Source of the DNA: Planctomycetota bacterium
Lineage (GTDB): Bacteria; Planctomycetota; Phycisphaerae; Phycisphaerales; SM1A02
Reading direction: 5' to 3'
NCBI GenBank assembly: GCA_022574595.1
Contig: JACZRS010000007.1
Location: forward strand, 62,001 to 126,000
Length of the DNA stretch: 64,000 nucleotides
Shown here: positions 33,578 through 45,300 of the stretch, one piece after another
Numbering within the stretch: position 1 is the first letter of the stretch
Layout of the letters: the number at the start of each line of letters is the position of its first letter
The notes under the pieces: generated by a model
Told to the model about the DNA's origin: nothing
The model's input: the letters and a program-made list of their open reading frames with translations, nothing else
Databases searched by the model: none
Position numbers and translations under genes: made by a program

Positions 33578-34576
33578 TCAGACAGCCGGTTCAGCGACGC
33601 ACTCAAGAAGACTATCTATGACAGTATCCGTGGATATACCCTCAGCTTCTGCTTCAAAGTTGCGGATAATGCGATGTCGAAGTGCTGGGCGAACAATTTC
33701 ACGGATGTCCTCGCAGCTTACCTGGTATCGATTTGCCAGAAGCGCTCTTACTTTGCCGGCTAAAATCAGAGATTGAACCCCACGAGGACTTACGCCGAAG
33801 CGAACGAACTGACGGGTTTTATCAGTAGCGTATTCACTCTTGGGATGCGTGCCTAAGGCCAATCTGACTGCGTAGCGTTGAACAAATTCTGCAACAAGCA
33901 CCTGGCGAACTGTTACTTGCATTTGTGCAATTTGTTCGCCGTTTAGGACCGCAGAAATCTTGATCTCATCATCGCCGGTTGTACGTTCAATGATTCCTAA
34001 CAGCTCTTCTTCCCCTTGTGGCTGCACATCTACCTTAAAGAAGAAGCGGTCAATCTGAGCTTCCGGCAGAGGATATGTCCCCTCCATTTCTATAGGGTTT
34101 TGTGTGGCGAGAACCCAAAATGGATTGGGAAGCTTGTGAGTTTTGCCTCCAACAGTAACGCATTGTTCCTGCATAGCTTCAAGCACAGCCGATTGGGTCT
34201 TTGGGGTGGCACGGTTAATTTCGTCCGCTAGAACCAGGTTTGCAAAGATTGGACCTGATTGAAAGCGGAAAGATCTGCCGCCATGTTCATCATCATAAAT
34301 CACATTTGTGCCGGTAATGTCTGCAGGCATCAAGTCCGGTGTAAATTGGATTCTACGAAACAACAAATCCGTAGCTTCAGTAATAGTTTTTACCAGTAAT
34401 GTCTTACCAAGACCAGGCACGCCTTCGACTAAAACGTGTCCGCCTGACATCATTGCAGTAAGAACCTGATCAATGACATCTTTGTAGCCAACGATGCATT
34501 TGGAGATTTCGGATTCAAGCGATTGATAATGCAATCTAAACTGATCAACACTTTGCGAACTGAGTTTTTCGGTCAT
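33578..34576 (-). CDS. MoxR-family AAA+ ATPase
   Basis: A 332-residue AAA+ ATPase. It has Walker A GVPGLGKTLL (about residue 54), Walker B LVLADEINRA with TPKTQSAVLEAMQE following, sensor 1 VLATQNP and the MoxR-typical EGTYPLPEAQIDRF. Sensor 2 GVSPRGVQSL is present near residue 270. MoxR proteins act as chaperones that insert metals or remodel VWA-domain partners, and three VWA or DUF58 proteins follow directly. Length and motifs are standard for the family. Confidence 0.95.
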   Translation of the reverse strand: MTEKLSSQSVDQFRLHYQSLESEISKCIVGYKDVIDQVLTAMMSGGHVLVEGVPGLGKTLLVKTITEATDLLFRRIQFTPDLMPADITGTNVIYDDEHGGRSFRFQSGPIFANLVLADEINRATPKTQSAVLEAMQEQCVTVGGKTHKLPNPFWVLATQNPIEMEGTYPLPEAQIDRFFFKVDVQPQGEEELLGIIERTTGDDEIKISAVLNGEQIAQMQVTVRQVLVAEFVQRYAVRLALGTHPKSEYATDKTRQFVRFGVSPRGVQSLILAGKVRALLANRYQVSCEDIREIVRPALRHRIIRNFEAEAEGISTDTVIDSLLECVAEPAV

Positions 34577-34692
34577 ACTTGCACGATCTCCCGGACTGCG
34601 GCGATTTGCTCATCATTGAGGTCCGCAGCCAATTTAATTCCACCTAGCGGTTCGTAGTATCAAAGCCTTTGTGCGCGTTGCCAAATTTAATA

Positions 34693-36303
34693 TCAATTGT
34701 TCGATTCTTCGTCGTCTTGATCTTGCTGTGGTGTGATACCACGAAAATAACGGCGCAGATACTCACGATAGGCAATTGGCACTCTTTCTAGCTCCAGGTC
34801 TGCCTCCGCCTTACGAATCATCTGAGCGTATAGTTCGTTAAACTCTTGTGCGCTTAACGCTCGCTCATCTTTGGAAACAGTGGAATAGCTAGTATCAGTT
34901 CCATGCGTCTCTTTAGTTGCGGCGACATCCGGCATGCGCCTATCCTTCATACCGCTCATTTCCCCGCCATCCCATCTTTGAGCGCTACCCCATCCAGCTT
35001 TTAGACCACCCTTCTTGTCAGATTGTCGTACGAACGCACTGCTTCTTTGGCCATTTCCCTGCCCGGGATATTGTCCAAGGCCATTGCTAGGCATTTGACC
35101 CGACCCTTGGCCTTGGCAAGAAGCGCATCCATTTTTACAGCCAGCGCAAGCTTTACATTCGTTGAGCTGCCTTTGGAGATCTTCTACAAGTTGCCTGGCT
35201 TTGTTCATTTGCTCGGCCTGTCTCAGCGCCTCTGCGTTCTGGCGCAACGCCTCGGCCAAATCTGCAAGTGAGCCACTAAGGCGCTGACGGTTCATTGAAC
35301 TTCCAGCATTGGCACATGCTTGGCTAGCGTTTTGCAATTGTTCCATATTGCTTAGCTCTTTGGAAAGTCGCTCGAAATCGCGAGATATTGCCTCGAAATC
35401 CATTGCGGATAATTTAAGATCTCCAGCTTTAAGTTGTTTGGCCAATTTTGCCAATTCTTCAGCAGCACGCTTGTAATTGCCTTGCTGTAATTGTGATGCG
35501 AACTTTTTCAGCGCTTCACTGGACTTCATGGCCTTGGCAGCATTGCGCATGGAGACATCTCGTGCGGGCATTTTCTTCTGCCGTCGGTTAAGTTCAGCTC
35601 GAACCTGGGCAATCTTCGCTAGTGCATCTTTTTTATCAGGCTTTTCGGATAGCATTGTTGCCAACTGTTGCAATTGCTCAAGAACTTCTTGTTCTTTACC
35701 ATCTCGAGGTGGAGGTAGGCGATCCAGTTGCTCCGCGAAGGTCTCGCTTAATGTTTGCCACTGCTGAGAAGTAACTTCTGGGATTGGGGCTAGTTTCGCT
35801 TCCAGATTATCTTTAGGAGCGAATAACAAAATGATAAATAAGACGGCCGCAGTAATTGGGAGCCAACGTAATCCTCTTGGCGCAGTTATTGGTAGTGCGG
35901 TCTGAGCAGATGTTCCGCTTACTTTGATTAAAGCATCGTCGCGAACTAATAAAACTCGATCATGATGATGATGATTTGCTAATTGTACAGCACTAGCAAA
36001 ACGGTCTTCACTTTCAGCAGCACGATCCAGCGCTCGCGCAATTTTTATTTGGTCAATAGGAGCAATCAAACCCGCAAAAGCGCCTAATGTTGTAAGAATT
36101 GGCAGTATCCATAATGAAAGCCACCTTGTACTCCAAATCGATTGATCAATCGTGAGTACTAGAATCAGTGTGACGACTGCTGCGATGACACATCCGAAAA
36201 TAAGTCCATAGCAAGACAATCGCAATACATTAAGCATACGTTGCCTACGTCGCAAATTGTCTAGTATGTGCTTAATTGAAGTGTGGTCATTTAAGTTATT
36301 CAT
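34693..36303 (-). CDS. Coiled-coil membrane protein of the MoxR/VWA operon
   Basis: A 536-residue protein with two N-terminal membrane helices (about residues 30-85), a third (about 150-168) and a long coiled-coil region (about 190-385). A cysteine cluster (CKACAGCKNGCASC, about 390-405) opens a Gly/Gln-rich low-complexity tract. The cysteine cluster looks like a metal-binding knuckle. Related DUF4175-like proteins accompany MoxR operons in planctomycetes and alphaproteobacteria. The gene overlaps the giant TPR gene by eight bases, so the two are coupled. Precise function unknown. Confidence 0.75.
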   Translation of the reverse strand: MNNLNDHTSIKHILDNLRRRQRMLNVLRLSCYGLIFGCVIAAVVTLILVLTIDQSIWSTRWLSLWILPILTTLGAFAGLIAPIDQIKIARALDRAAESEDRFASAVQLANHHHHDRVLLVRDDALIKVSGTSAQTALPITAPRGLRWLPITAAVLFIILLFAPKDNLEAKLAPIPEVTSQQWQTLSETFAEQLDRLPPPRDGKEQEVLEQLQQLATMLSEKPDKKDALAKIAQVRAELNRRQKKMPARDVSMRNAAKAMKSSEALKKFASQLQQGNYKRAAEELAKLAKQLKAGDLKLSAMDFEAISRDFERLSKELSNMEQLQNASQACANAGSSMNRQRLSGSLADLAEALRQNAEALRQAEQMNKARQLVEDLQRQLNECKACAGCKNGCASCQGQGSGQMPSNGLGQYPGQGNGQRSSAFVRQSDKKGGLKAGWGSAQRWDGGEMSGMKDRRMPDVAATKETHGTDTSYSTVSKDERALSAQEFNELYAQMIRKAEADLELERVPIAYREYLRRYFRGITPQQDQDDEESNN

Positions 36304-39300
36304 TGATCAACTCCTGGGCTTTAAGAGCTAACTCACTTAAGGGATCGCGCCAAAGTGCTTGACGGAGAATCTCCTTGGCCTCGATGCTTTCGCCGGCGTA
36401 GTATGCCGCCATGCCAGCTTTGAAAAGCTCCGTTGCCTCATTGTACCGAAATTCTCCACGATATAGAGCTTTTTTGTAGGATTGCCAAGAATCGTCATAG
36501 CGCCCTAGCTCAAAAAGGGCCCTACCTACCTTAACACCTGATATATCGTAGGTCGGATCTTTTGCCTTTGTGGCGATAATGGTGTCGTACCACTGTTGAT
36601 GGTCTGGAACGAACTGGGAAGATTCATAGATTCTAGCTAGCTGTTTTTGTAAGGATTTATCGTTAGGTGATCGGCTCAATTCATTGCGCAGCAGCTCATC
36701 AGCATCATTTAGAACATTGCGAGATTCCTGGGAATTACCAATTTCAGAAAGTAATTCTGCCTTATCTATTAGAAGATCAGCACGGATGCGAGGAGCTAGA
36801 GATTCAGAGGTTTCATCTAGTTGAAGTTCGAGAATCCTCAGGGCATCAGTGTGAAGAGCACTTCGCTTGTAGGTTTCTCGTAATCGAGAAAGTGTAAGAT
36901 CATAGGGAGCAAGCTGTGCGTCATAACGAATGCCAAGAGATGCTGCTAGTGATGCAATTGTGGGCAGGTTATTGTTCCACACCCTAGGCGTTCGCACAAA
37001 GGGTTGCGATCTCCAATTGAAATACCAATTCTGGGAATACCTTTGTTGTGGATTAAGTTCAACCATCTGCAATAAATTAGTGTCGAGTTTATTTGGGTTT
37101 TTAGGCTCGCTGCGGCATCGATCAATAAGTTGTAACTCAAGCTCCTGAGCTTCATCATCTTTGCCTTGATATCTCAAGAGAACAAGACGGGCTAACAGAA
37201 CATCATCTTTTAACACAGAACTCTGAGATTCAATTAATTCCAGCATCTTCTCAATGCGCTCATTGTCTTGCTCTTTGAAACAAGCGTGTATGTAGTATGA
37301 AAGATGTTGCGATTGTAAGAGTTCTTCCAGCTTAAATACTCGTTCGAGTATTTCTATGACAGCTACATAATTATCTTTAGCTCGATAATAGCTAATTAGC
37401 TGCGATAAGGAGCTTGTAGATCCCCAATGTGTCTGGACAACCTTTGCCAGTTCCAGGAATTGAGTTTCCACTTGTGGATCAACAAGCGCGAGTTCCCACA
37501 ATTCTTCTGGCGTACCTTCTATTTTAGTGCGGCTGTTTTGTTGCTGCCGGGGATTGTCAAAAGCACCGAAGGCAAGGGCGCCGCGGATAATGCTAATGCG
37601 CTGCGAGCTGTCGTTGCCATACCAGCGCCATCTCCAACTGTAATACGAATTCTGATCGCCTATCGCAGGTTGATCGGTTGCCATTAGCTCAACCAATTTC
37701 ATATCGGCTGCGCGTTTTCTACAGCGATTTGCCTGGTCAGGATTGCCGATTGCTGCGTTGGATTCACCTAATTTTAACCATTCTTCAGGCAACATATGAG
37801 CTTCGTTGCCCGCATAATGGGATATTATCGCCTCAAAGTGTCGGTAGCGTTCAAGAGGCTCGATTATCACTGAGCGCCAATCAGTTGAAAACGATTCTTC
37901 ATTCCTAAGACCATAAATGTTCCTTGCGCGATAGTTATAGTAGGGGTAATTATAATTATATGAGTTGCCACTGTACTGATCACTTTTAGCAAACGATGCA
38001 TGATCCTGCAGGAGGTTGGTTAATGCCTCAGCATCACTGCCTGCTTTAAGCAGTAAATCACGTTGCAACCATTGATGGGATTTCCACAAGTCTCTATAGG
38101 TTACATTTTCATTTTCATCTACTCGATACCTCTGGTTGTTTGCTGAAATTATCCCTTGCAGAGGATTCAAAGATCCGTACCTATTTTGCAGCATGGAAGT
38201 AGATTGAAATCCTTGCGATTTTATTTGCTCAAGCCTGAGTTGTGATTGATCTCCAAGTGAAGTGAGATCAGCAGGTATCCAAATTTCATTTAGCTTTGGC
38301 ACAAGCCAATTAAGTAAATTATTATTACTCTTTAGAGCCAAGGCATTATCGCCTGCAAGATCAGCTGCGAATATGAGTCCTCGCTGAGCATTGATGTTAT
38401 TTGGCTGTTCCTGTACAAGTTTCAGGAATTCTTCCTTGCCACTATTAGCGCCACTTGAAATCAAAATCAGTAAGGTATTATCCTCCGGGCGTTCACTATC
38501 AAATTGGATTTTGATGCCTTGGCTCTCAGCCGCACGCACTGTAGCTACTAGTTCTCTATACCAGCGTAAAGAGACCTTTAAGGATTTTTGTTGCTGCCAC
38601 AATTTGTCCAGCGCAAGTTTAATTGCAGGAGACCAATTACCTTGAATCCTATATACCGCAACTAACAATTCTCTGCCTGAATCTTTGAGAGCATCATGTT
38701 CCTGCAAAGATTCCAAGTAAGCAGCAAGTCGATCATAATCGCGCGCCACCGCAAGAATTGTCCAAACCTGTTGTGGTAATACTTTTGCTAATTCAGGTTG
38801 TGAAGTATCTATTAGCGGCTCAATAGTTTTTATTGCGCCCTCACGATCGCCTTGCATTAGATTGATAAACGATTTACAAATGATCCAGTTCCCAGAGCTT
38901 TCGGGCACATCCTTCTCAAGTTGATCTAATAGAAGTAATGCTTCATCCCATTGTTGTAATTGCAAATGAGTATGCAACAGTTCAACTTTAATAGCCACAT
39001 CTTCAGGCCGCGATTTTTGCCACAAGATCAGTGATTCGCGAGCTTGGCTCCAGCGCCGATCTCGGATTTGCAAACTCAAAATGAGTTTTGCCATACGACT
39101 ATCATTTGGATCATCTGCAACTTTATCATTAAGCTCCGCCAGGATTTCATCGAGAGATCCTGCGTTGGTGCAGATTTCAGATAATGCTCCTGAAATTGCC
39201 TGTTCCGCATAAGATTCAAATTCATCTCCGCGCCCGCCTCCATACCAACTGGAAAACATTGAATATGAGCTTCCTGCTTGTGTGTCCTGGTATCTATAAG

Positions 39301-42300
39301 CCCGAAGCAAAAGTTCAGTCGCTTCCTGTATATTGCCAGCATCGGCGAGCATGCCTGCATATTGAGAGATATTTTGAAGATTGCCCGAAAGAAGAACCGC
39401 CAAATGCATTAGTTCGATAGCGCGCTCAGAAGCCCCTTGTTCCCATGTCATTGAGGCAAGCAGGGGTAAGCCTGCTTGGGCGATATTGCTTTGATGTTGT
39501 ATAAGAATTAATCGTTCAGCCTCGGTGAACCTGCCTTGATACAGATAAAGCATTGCCAATTTCTGATCTGCTGAGGAGGACCCTCCATATCCATAATATC
39601 CGCCGCTGAATCCTCTATAAGAGGAAAAACCTCCTCGACTAGGCCTGGGCATTGGTTGAGCAGATCCGGGTGTGGTGCGCCTTGTGCCGGTTACTGCTTC
39701 TTTGATTTGTTTTCCCGCCAATGCCAGTTTCAAATTATCTCTGCGCTGTTGCAGCGTTGTTAGTTCTATCCTTCGGATTACTTCCCATGCATCGGTTGCT
39801 TCAATCCAATTCCCGTTTCGCTGCAATGTCGTGGCTAATAGTCTCCAAGCAGCAGGATCGAAAGGCGATTCTTCAAGACGTTGTTTGAGCTCGTGCTCAA
39901 GGTTTAACCAATCTCCAGCAAGATTGCCCAGCATAATACGATCGAGTGCAGCCTCATCTGATTGTGATTCATCAATATTTGAAATGATAATTGGATCGCG
40001 GGCTAAATCCATCGCCCAATGGTGAATCCGATTACCTATATCTTCGAAGTCCTGGTACCAATATCTATTAGAGTTAGAATTTCCTGATTCCTGACTTTGC
40101 AGGAAGATTTCGCGCAAGTGTGTAAGAGTGTCACTATTACTGCCGCGGTAATACGCGAGTTCCGCAAGTTTTTCATGAACAGTAATATTGTCAGGCTCAA
40201 GCGCCAGGGCTTCCCTGTAAGCATCTTCAGCTAGATCAAAAGCTCGTCTCTCATTCAGTTTGTCACCAAGTGTAACATGACTATCCGCATCTGTTAGATT
40301 CATGCGCTGCATCCAGGTTGTAACTGCTGAATCGTGCTCACCCTTTGTCCACAACAAATCACCTAAGCGATCGCGCAGGTTTGATGAAGCAGATCCTCCA
40401 TATCCATACTGACTGGGAGTTTGTACTTGACGATCAGAAATTTCGATCAGCTCTCTGTAAAGAGTCATCAATTCGCTGGGCGAAGTAAAATCTTTTTCCT
40501 CCCACTCCACGCGCTGCTGCAACGCTTGTTGTTTTAATGTTGCTACTTGTGCAGCTTGATCTATAATTTGGAAAGCTTCTGTAATGCGTCCCAAGTCATA
40601 ATAATTATTTGCCAGCTCGATGTAGTTGTCCCACTTGTGTGGGTTTTTAGTTATAGCCTTTTGCATGAAAGCTATGTAGCGGTCGATTTGCCCGGATTGC
40701 AGCGCGATCTCTGCAAGAATACTGCTACTGCTACCGCCTGCACGATAATACATATTCATATTGGAAGAATCTTGAGCGCCTGCAAGTTCTATGGATTGGG
40801 CAAGGTAATCAAACGCCTCCTTAGGTTTATCTTCAAGTGCTGCAAGACTTGCTCGAAACTCCAGCAGCGATCTCGACTTAACCTGTTGAGCAGCAAGTGC
40901 GTTTTCCACTAATGTGCGCGCTTCAGAAACACGATCACGAAACACACAGATTGCAGCATACGCCAGTCTAGTTTCATCAATATCTTTATCTACGATCTGT
41001 TTGTAATACTCAAAGGCTTTATCTTTATCATCCAGATCCCAATGAATATCGCCGAGTTTACAAAGCATTAAGTTTCGTGGGGATTGCAGGGCCATCATCC
41101 CCGCGTATTGTGGAGGCATTCCTGGTGGGATTTTGGGCTTAGGTTGTTGTTTTATGAAAGTCTCAGCTAGTTCAATTGCTTTTGTGTAATCCTTTTTCTC
41201 AAGCGATCGTTCGATAAGCCGAAGTACCAGCGCCTGATCCGTTACACCTTCGCCCGCGATTGCTTCAAGAAGGATTTCAGCACGATCATTACGCCCCAAT
41301 TGTCTATAAAACTGCATCAATAGTTTCGTAGCTTGTGGATCCTTAGGATTGGCATCATAACTAGCGATCAAACGGTTTTGGATTTCTTCAACCAGGTCAG
41401 GCTCTAGAACAAACAAAGACAGGAAGGGATTAAATGGGTTTGTCTGTGAGTTATAAAGTGAGTAGATGCTGCTGGCACCGTACTGGTTCATTTGGCGTTT
41501 CTGCGAATCGATAGCATCCATTATTTTATCAGCAGCAACGTTAACCTGGCCTTTTAATATGTAAGCAGTGGCTAAACCTTGCCCCGAAATGTCTTGCCCT
41601 CTCTGACTTCGCTTGGCTAATTCAAATTGTTCGATTGCTTCATCATGCAGGCCGAAATAATGAAGCATCTTGCCAATACCCATGTATGATGAAGGATTCT
41701 TTGGATCTGCAAGCTGCTTTAGAATATCAAGCGCTTCATCAGTTTGACCATTACTGAATAGCTCTTGGACTAATCTTTGCCTTGCATTACGCCGCATAGA
41801 ATCATTACTTGTTCGTTTGACCTGCGCATGCAACGCTTCGATGAGCTTTGGGGATTCTCCCTTTAGTGTGTAGATTTCTATAAGCAGATCATGCAATCCT
41901 TGCAAATGAGGAGCAGTTTCCTGCACTCTCAGCAGCTCAGTCAGCGCATCATCAATATCTAGCGAATAATAATATGCTTTAGCTAAACGCAATCTTTCGT
42001 TGGCATTTTCAGGGTCATTGGCAACTTGTTCTATCAAAGATGCCAGCGTTGCTGCATTATCCTTATCGCTATTCGGCTCTAACGCGTCAAGTCGGGAGCG
42101 CACCTGCGCTAATACACCAATATCAGAAACACCTCGACGCAATAATCTCTTATATACCTCCAGCGCAACATCATTCTTGGCATTTGCTTCCAGAGATTTG
42201 GCAAATGCTAATTGTGCGCGTTCATCGGTAGGCAGATACACACAAAGAGTTCTCAAAACTGGCAGCATCTTTGTGCTTAATTGACGTTGCTCAATTAGAT

Positions 42301-45300
42301 TCAAAACCTGCGTGGAAACCCGCTGGCGATTAGATCCGGCGGAACCTATTGCTCTTTCCATAGCCGAAGCGGCAGCTATGTTGTTGCCATTGGCCATGTG
42401 TAATTGTGCGATTCTAATCCACGATGGTGAAGTGGAAAGTGCGTTATATCTGCTTCCATATCCATATCCATATCCATATCCAGACCTGCGACTAGAAGAA
42501 TTCCAACGCTGAGCCCATCCACCGCCTCTAACATTACTCTTGATTATTTGTGGAGCAAGGGGAATCATAGTAAGGTTTCGTAGAGACCACGCTCTCACTT
42601 GCCGACTTAGCCGTTCTTTGGCATCTATAAGTTTCTTTTCCCAAGCCAATGCAATTGCGAATTGCTGCTGTGCTTCTGCGATTTCGCCAAGTGTTACCAA
42701 CAAACCCAGTTCATCTGGAAAATCCTCAAGATACTGTTCATATAGTTTCTGGGAAATTGGCCAGTCGCCTGTTTGATCATGTAGTTCCGCAAGCTTGCAT
42801 ACTTGAACAAAGTACGGCATGCTTTGATTGAGCGAATCCACTTTATTATTCAGGAAGGTCTGCCGGGCATCCTGCAAACGCGTTTCATATAATTCTTTGA
42901 GTTGATCGTGAAGTTTATATTGATCTAGAACACGTCTAGCCTTGGCGTTCTGGTTACTTTCGCGCAGGAAATCATAAAGCTCAACCAGCTTATCGCGTGA
43001 TGCGAATGATTCTACGATTTTATTAAATGATGAACTGATATTTTCTTGAGCCCAATACCACGATTGGCTTGATGAGCTGCCATAGATCCGTTGCAATAAG
43101 GGGTCAGCTGCTAGTATTTGTGCTGCTTTAAGAGCGTGTTGATAGTATTCAAAGGCTAAGTCCTTCTGATCATGTAGTTGCGTTATATCCGCAAGCATTG
43201 TCCAACCGTCAACATCTGCAAGGTTTGAAGGAGCCATCTGCTTCCATATTTCCCTTGCGGAGTCCATTTGATTAGTCTTGGCGTAAATTGTAGCCAGCGA
43301 TATCTGGGCGCGGAAGTATCCCATAGTGTCGATTTGGCCGCGGTAATTAGTTTGAAATCCTTCGCCTAATGTCCACTTATATGCAATATCACGAAGCAAT
43401 TCATCATTAATTCGAAGTTGAAACTGCAGCGGCAGATTCCGCACAAAGTCGCGTCGGACTCGCTCACCCATTTCTATAAGCATGTCAGCACGCTTTGTTG
43501 CAAGGAGATTGCTCAGATCTTTAGCATGTGGCTCTGCTTCGGTAAATAGTTCTGCATTTATCAGCATTTCAACTAGAGCGCTCAGGGAGACTATATCTTC
43601 ATGATTCTCAGCTACTGCTCTAGTCAATAGTTTGATGGCACGGTCATTGGCGCCTTGCGCCTGGCGGATGACCGCTAGCTCTAGAATTTCATCTCGATTT
43701 AGATCTTCTATCTGCTTGGCTTCAAGAACTGCTAAATGTTTATCGCGCAGGGCAGGTTTACTTGCAATCAATTGATACTGTCTTACGCGCATGTAGTCGC
43801 GCTGTGAGCTTTGCCCCAACCATCTTTGGTATTCCAAGGGGAATGTCGCAGTTTCCAATTGCTTTAAAAGCTCCAAGGCCAACATTGGCTCAGCGAAAGA
43901 GCCCCTGTATAGTGTAACTGCGGTTTCTTTAAGGACTGCATTATCCGGCTGAGCCAGTAGTTGCTGCTTGATAGTATCTTTAAGCTCAGCTTGTAAACCA
44001 TTTCTACTAAAAAACTCAACAGCACGAGCAAGATTGCTTTTAGAAGAGCGTTGTTGATATCCACTGTACCCTCCATAGTACATAGACATGGACAAGGACA
44101 TCCCACCCCCCCCGTATCCCCCATATCTCCGACTTCTCGATCTGGGCTTCTTGTTCATTACGCCAGCGGAAAATAGGCGCCCGGCAATTTCCGCAGCTGT
44201 GCTTCTATCTCCTTGCACAATATATGCACTAGCTAAATCTTGAATATTCAAGACGTTGTCAGGTTCAAGATCCAGCAGGCGTCTTCCCGCTTCTAGCGCC
44301 TCATCAGTTCGCCCAGCAGTTTGCAGCGAACGAATTAGATTGCGGTGAAGGGGAAAATCATCAGGTTTTAGACGTATGCCTTCTTCAAATACTTCTACTG
44401 CTACATCAAGCAAACCATTATTAAGCAGGAAGCTGCCCGCATAAAGTTTGTGATTGATCTGACGCCAAGTGTGAGTTGCCTGATCAATACGGCCAGCTTC
44501 GAAGTAGGCTTTTCCCATTTCACCTAGCACAAAATCACGGTCGATATTTGGGATTCGCAGTATTTCACGATAGGCTTGAATTGCATCATCAAAGCGGGTT
44601 AAGCGTCTGAGCAATTCCGCACGTACAAGCCCTAACTCTGCGTTTTTAGAATTGTACTGTAAAACGAGATCCAAAAGATCCATAGCACGGCTGTAATCGT
44701 ATTCTCGAATTAATAACTGCGCCAAAGTGCGCGCTACGATTGTTTCATCCGGATTATTCTCAACCCGAATTTGAAGCTCTTCTAAAAGATCATCTACAGT
44801 CCCTAATTTCCCAGATGTTTCATGTAATTTACTGAGCGCATCTCTAGCAGTATCGCGATCACTTCGTTGTAATGCAGTGATCTTAAATTCATCAACAGCT
44901 TCTTCAAGTTGACCTGCATCGACCAGAGCATTGGCGTAGGCAAGTCGAACTTCGTGGCGATCGGGTTGTATTTGCAAACTCTGCTGGAAATATTCAATGG
45001 CTCGCTCAGGTTCGCCAATTCTCACCAATTGTTCAGCTACGGATTTTAACACTGTTGCATTATTTGGCGAAGCCTGCACCATTTCTTGAAGCGTTTCGAT
45101 AGCGCCCGCTGAGTCAGAATAGCGAAGTTTGAGATCCGCAATTGCCTGGTAATACTGTCGCGCGCGTGTAGGGTGAGTTTGAATAAGTCTTTTATATTCG
45201 CTTACCGCTGATTCAATATCACCCACAGCCTCGAAAACTCGCGCCACCTGCCTCCTTGCTTCTTCATGTGCAGGATGAGCATCAAGCAGTTTAGCCAACC

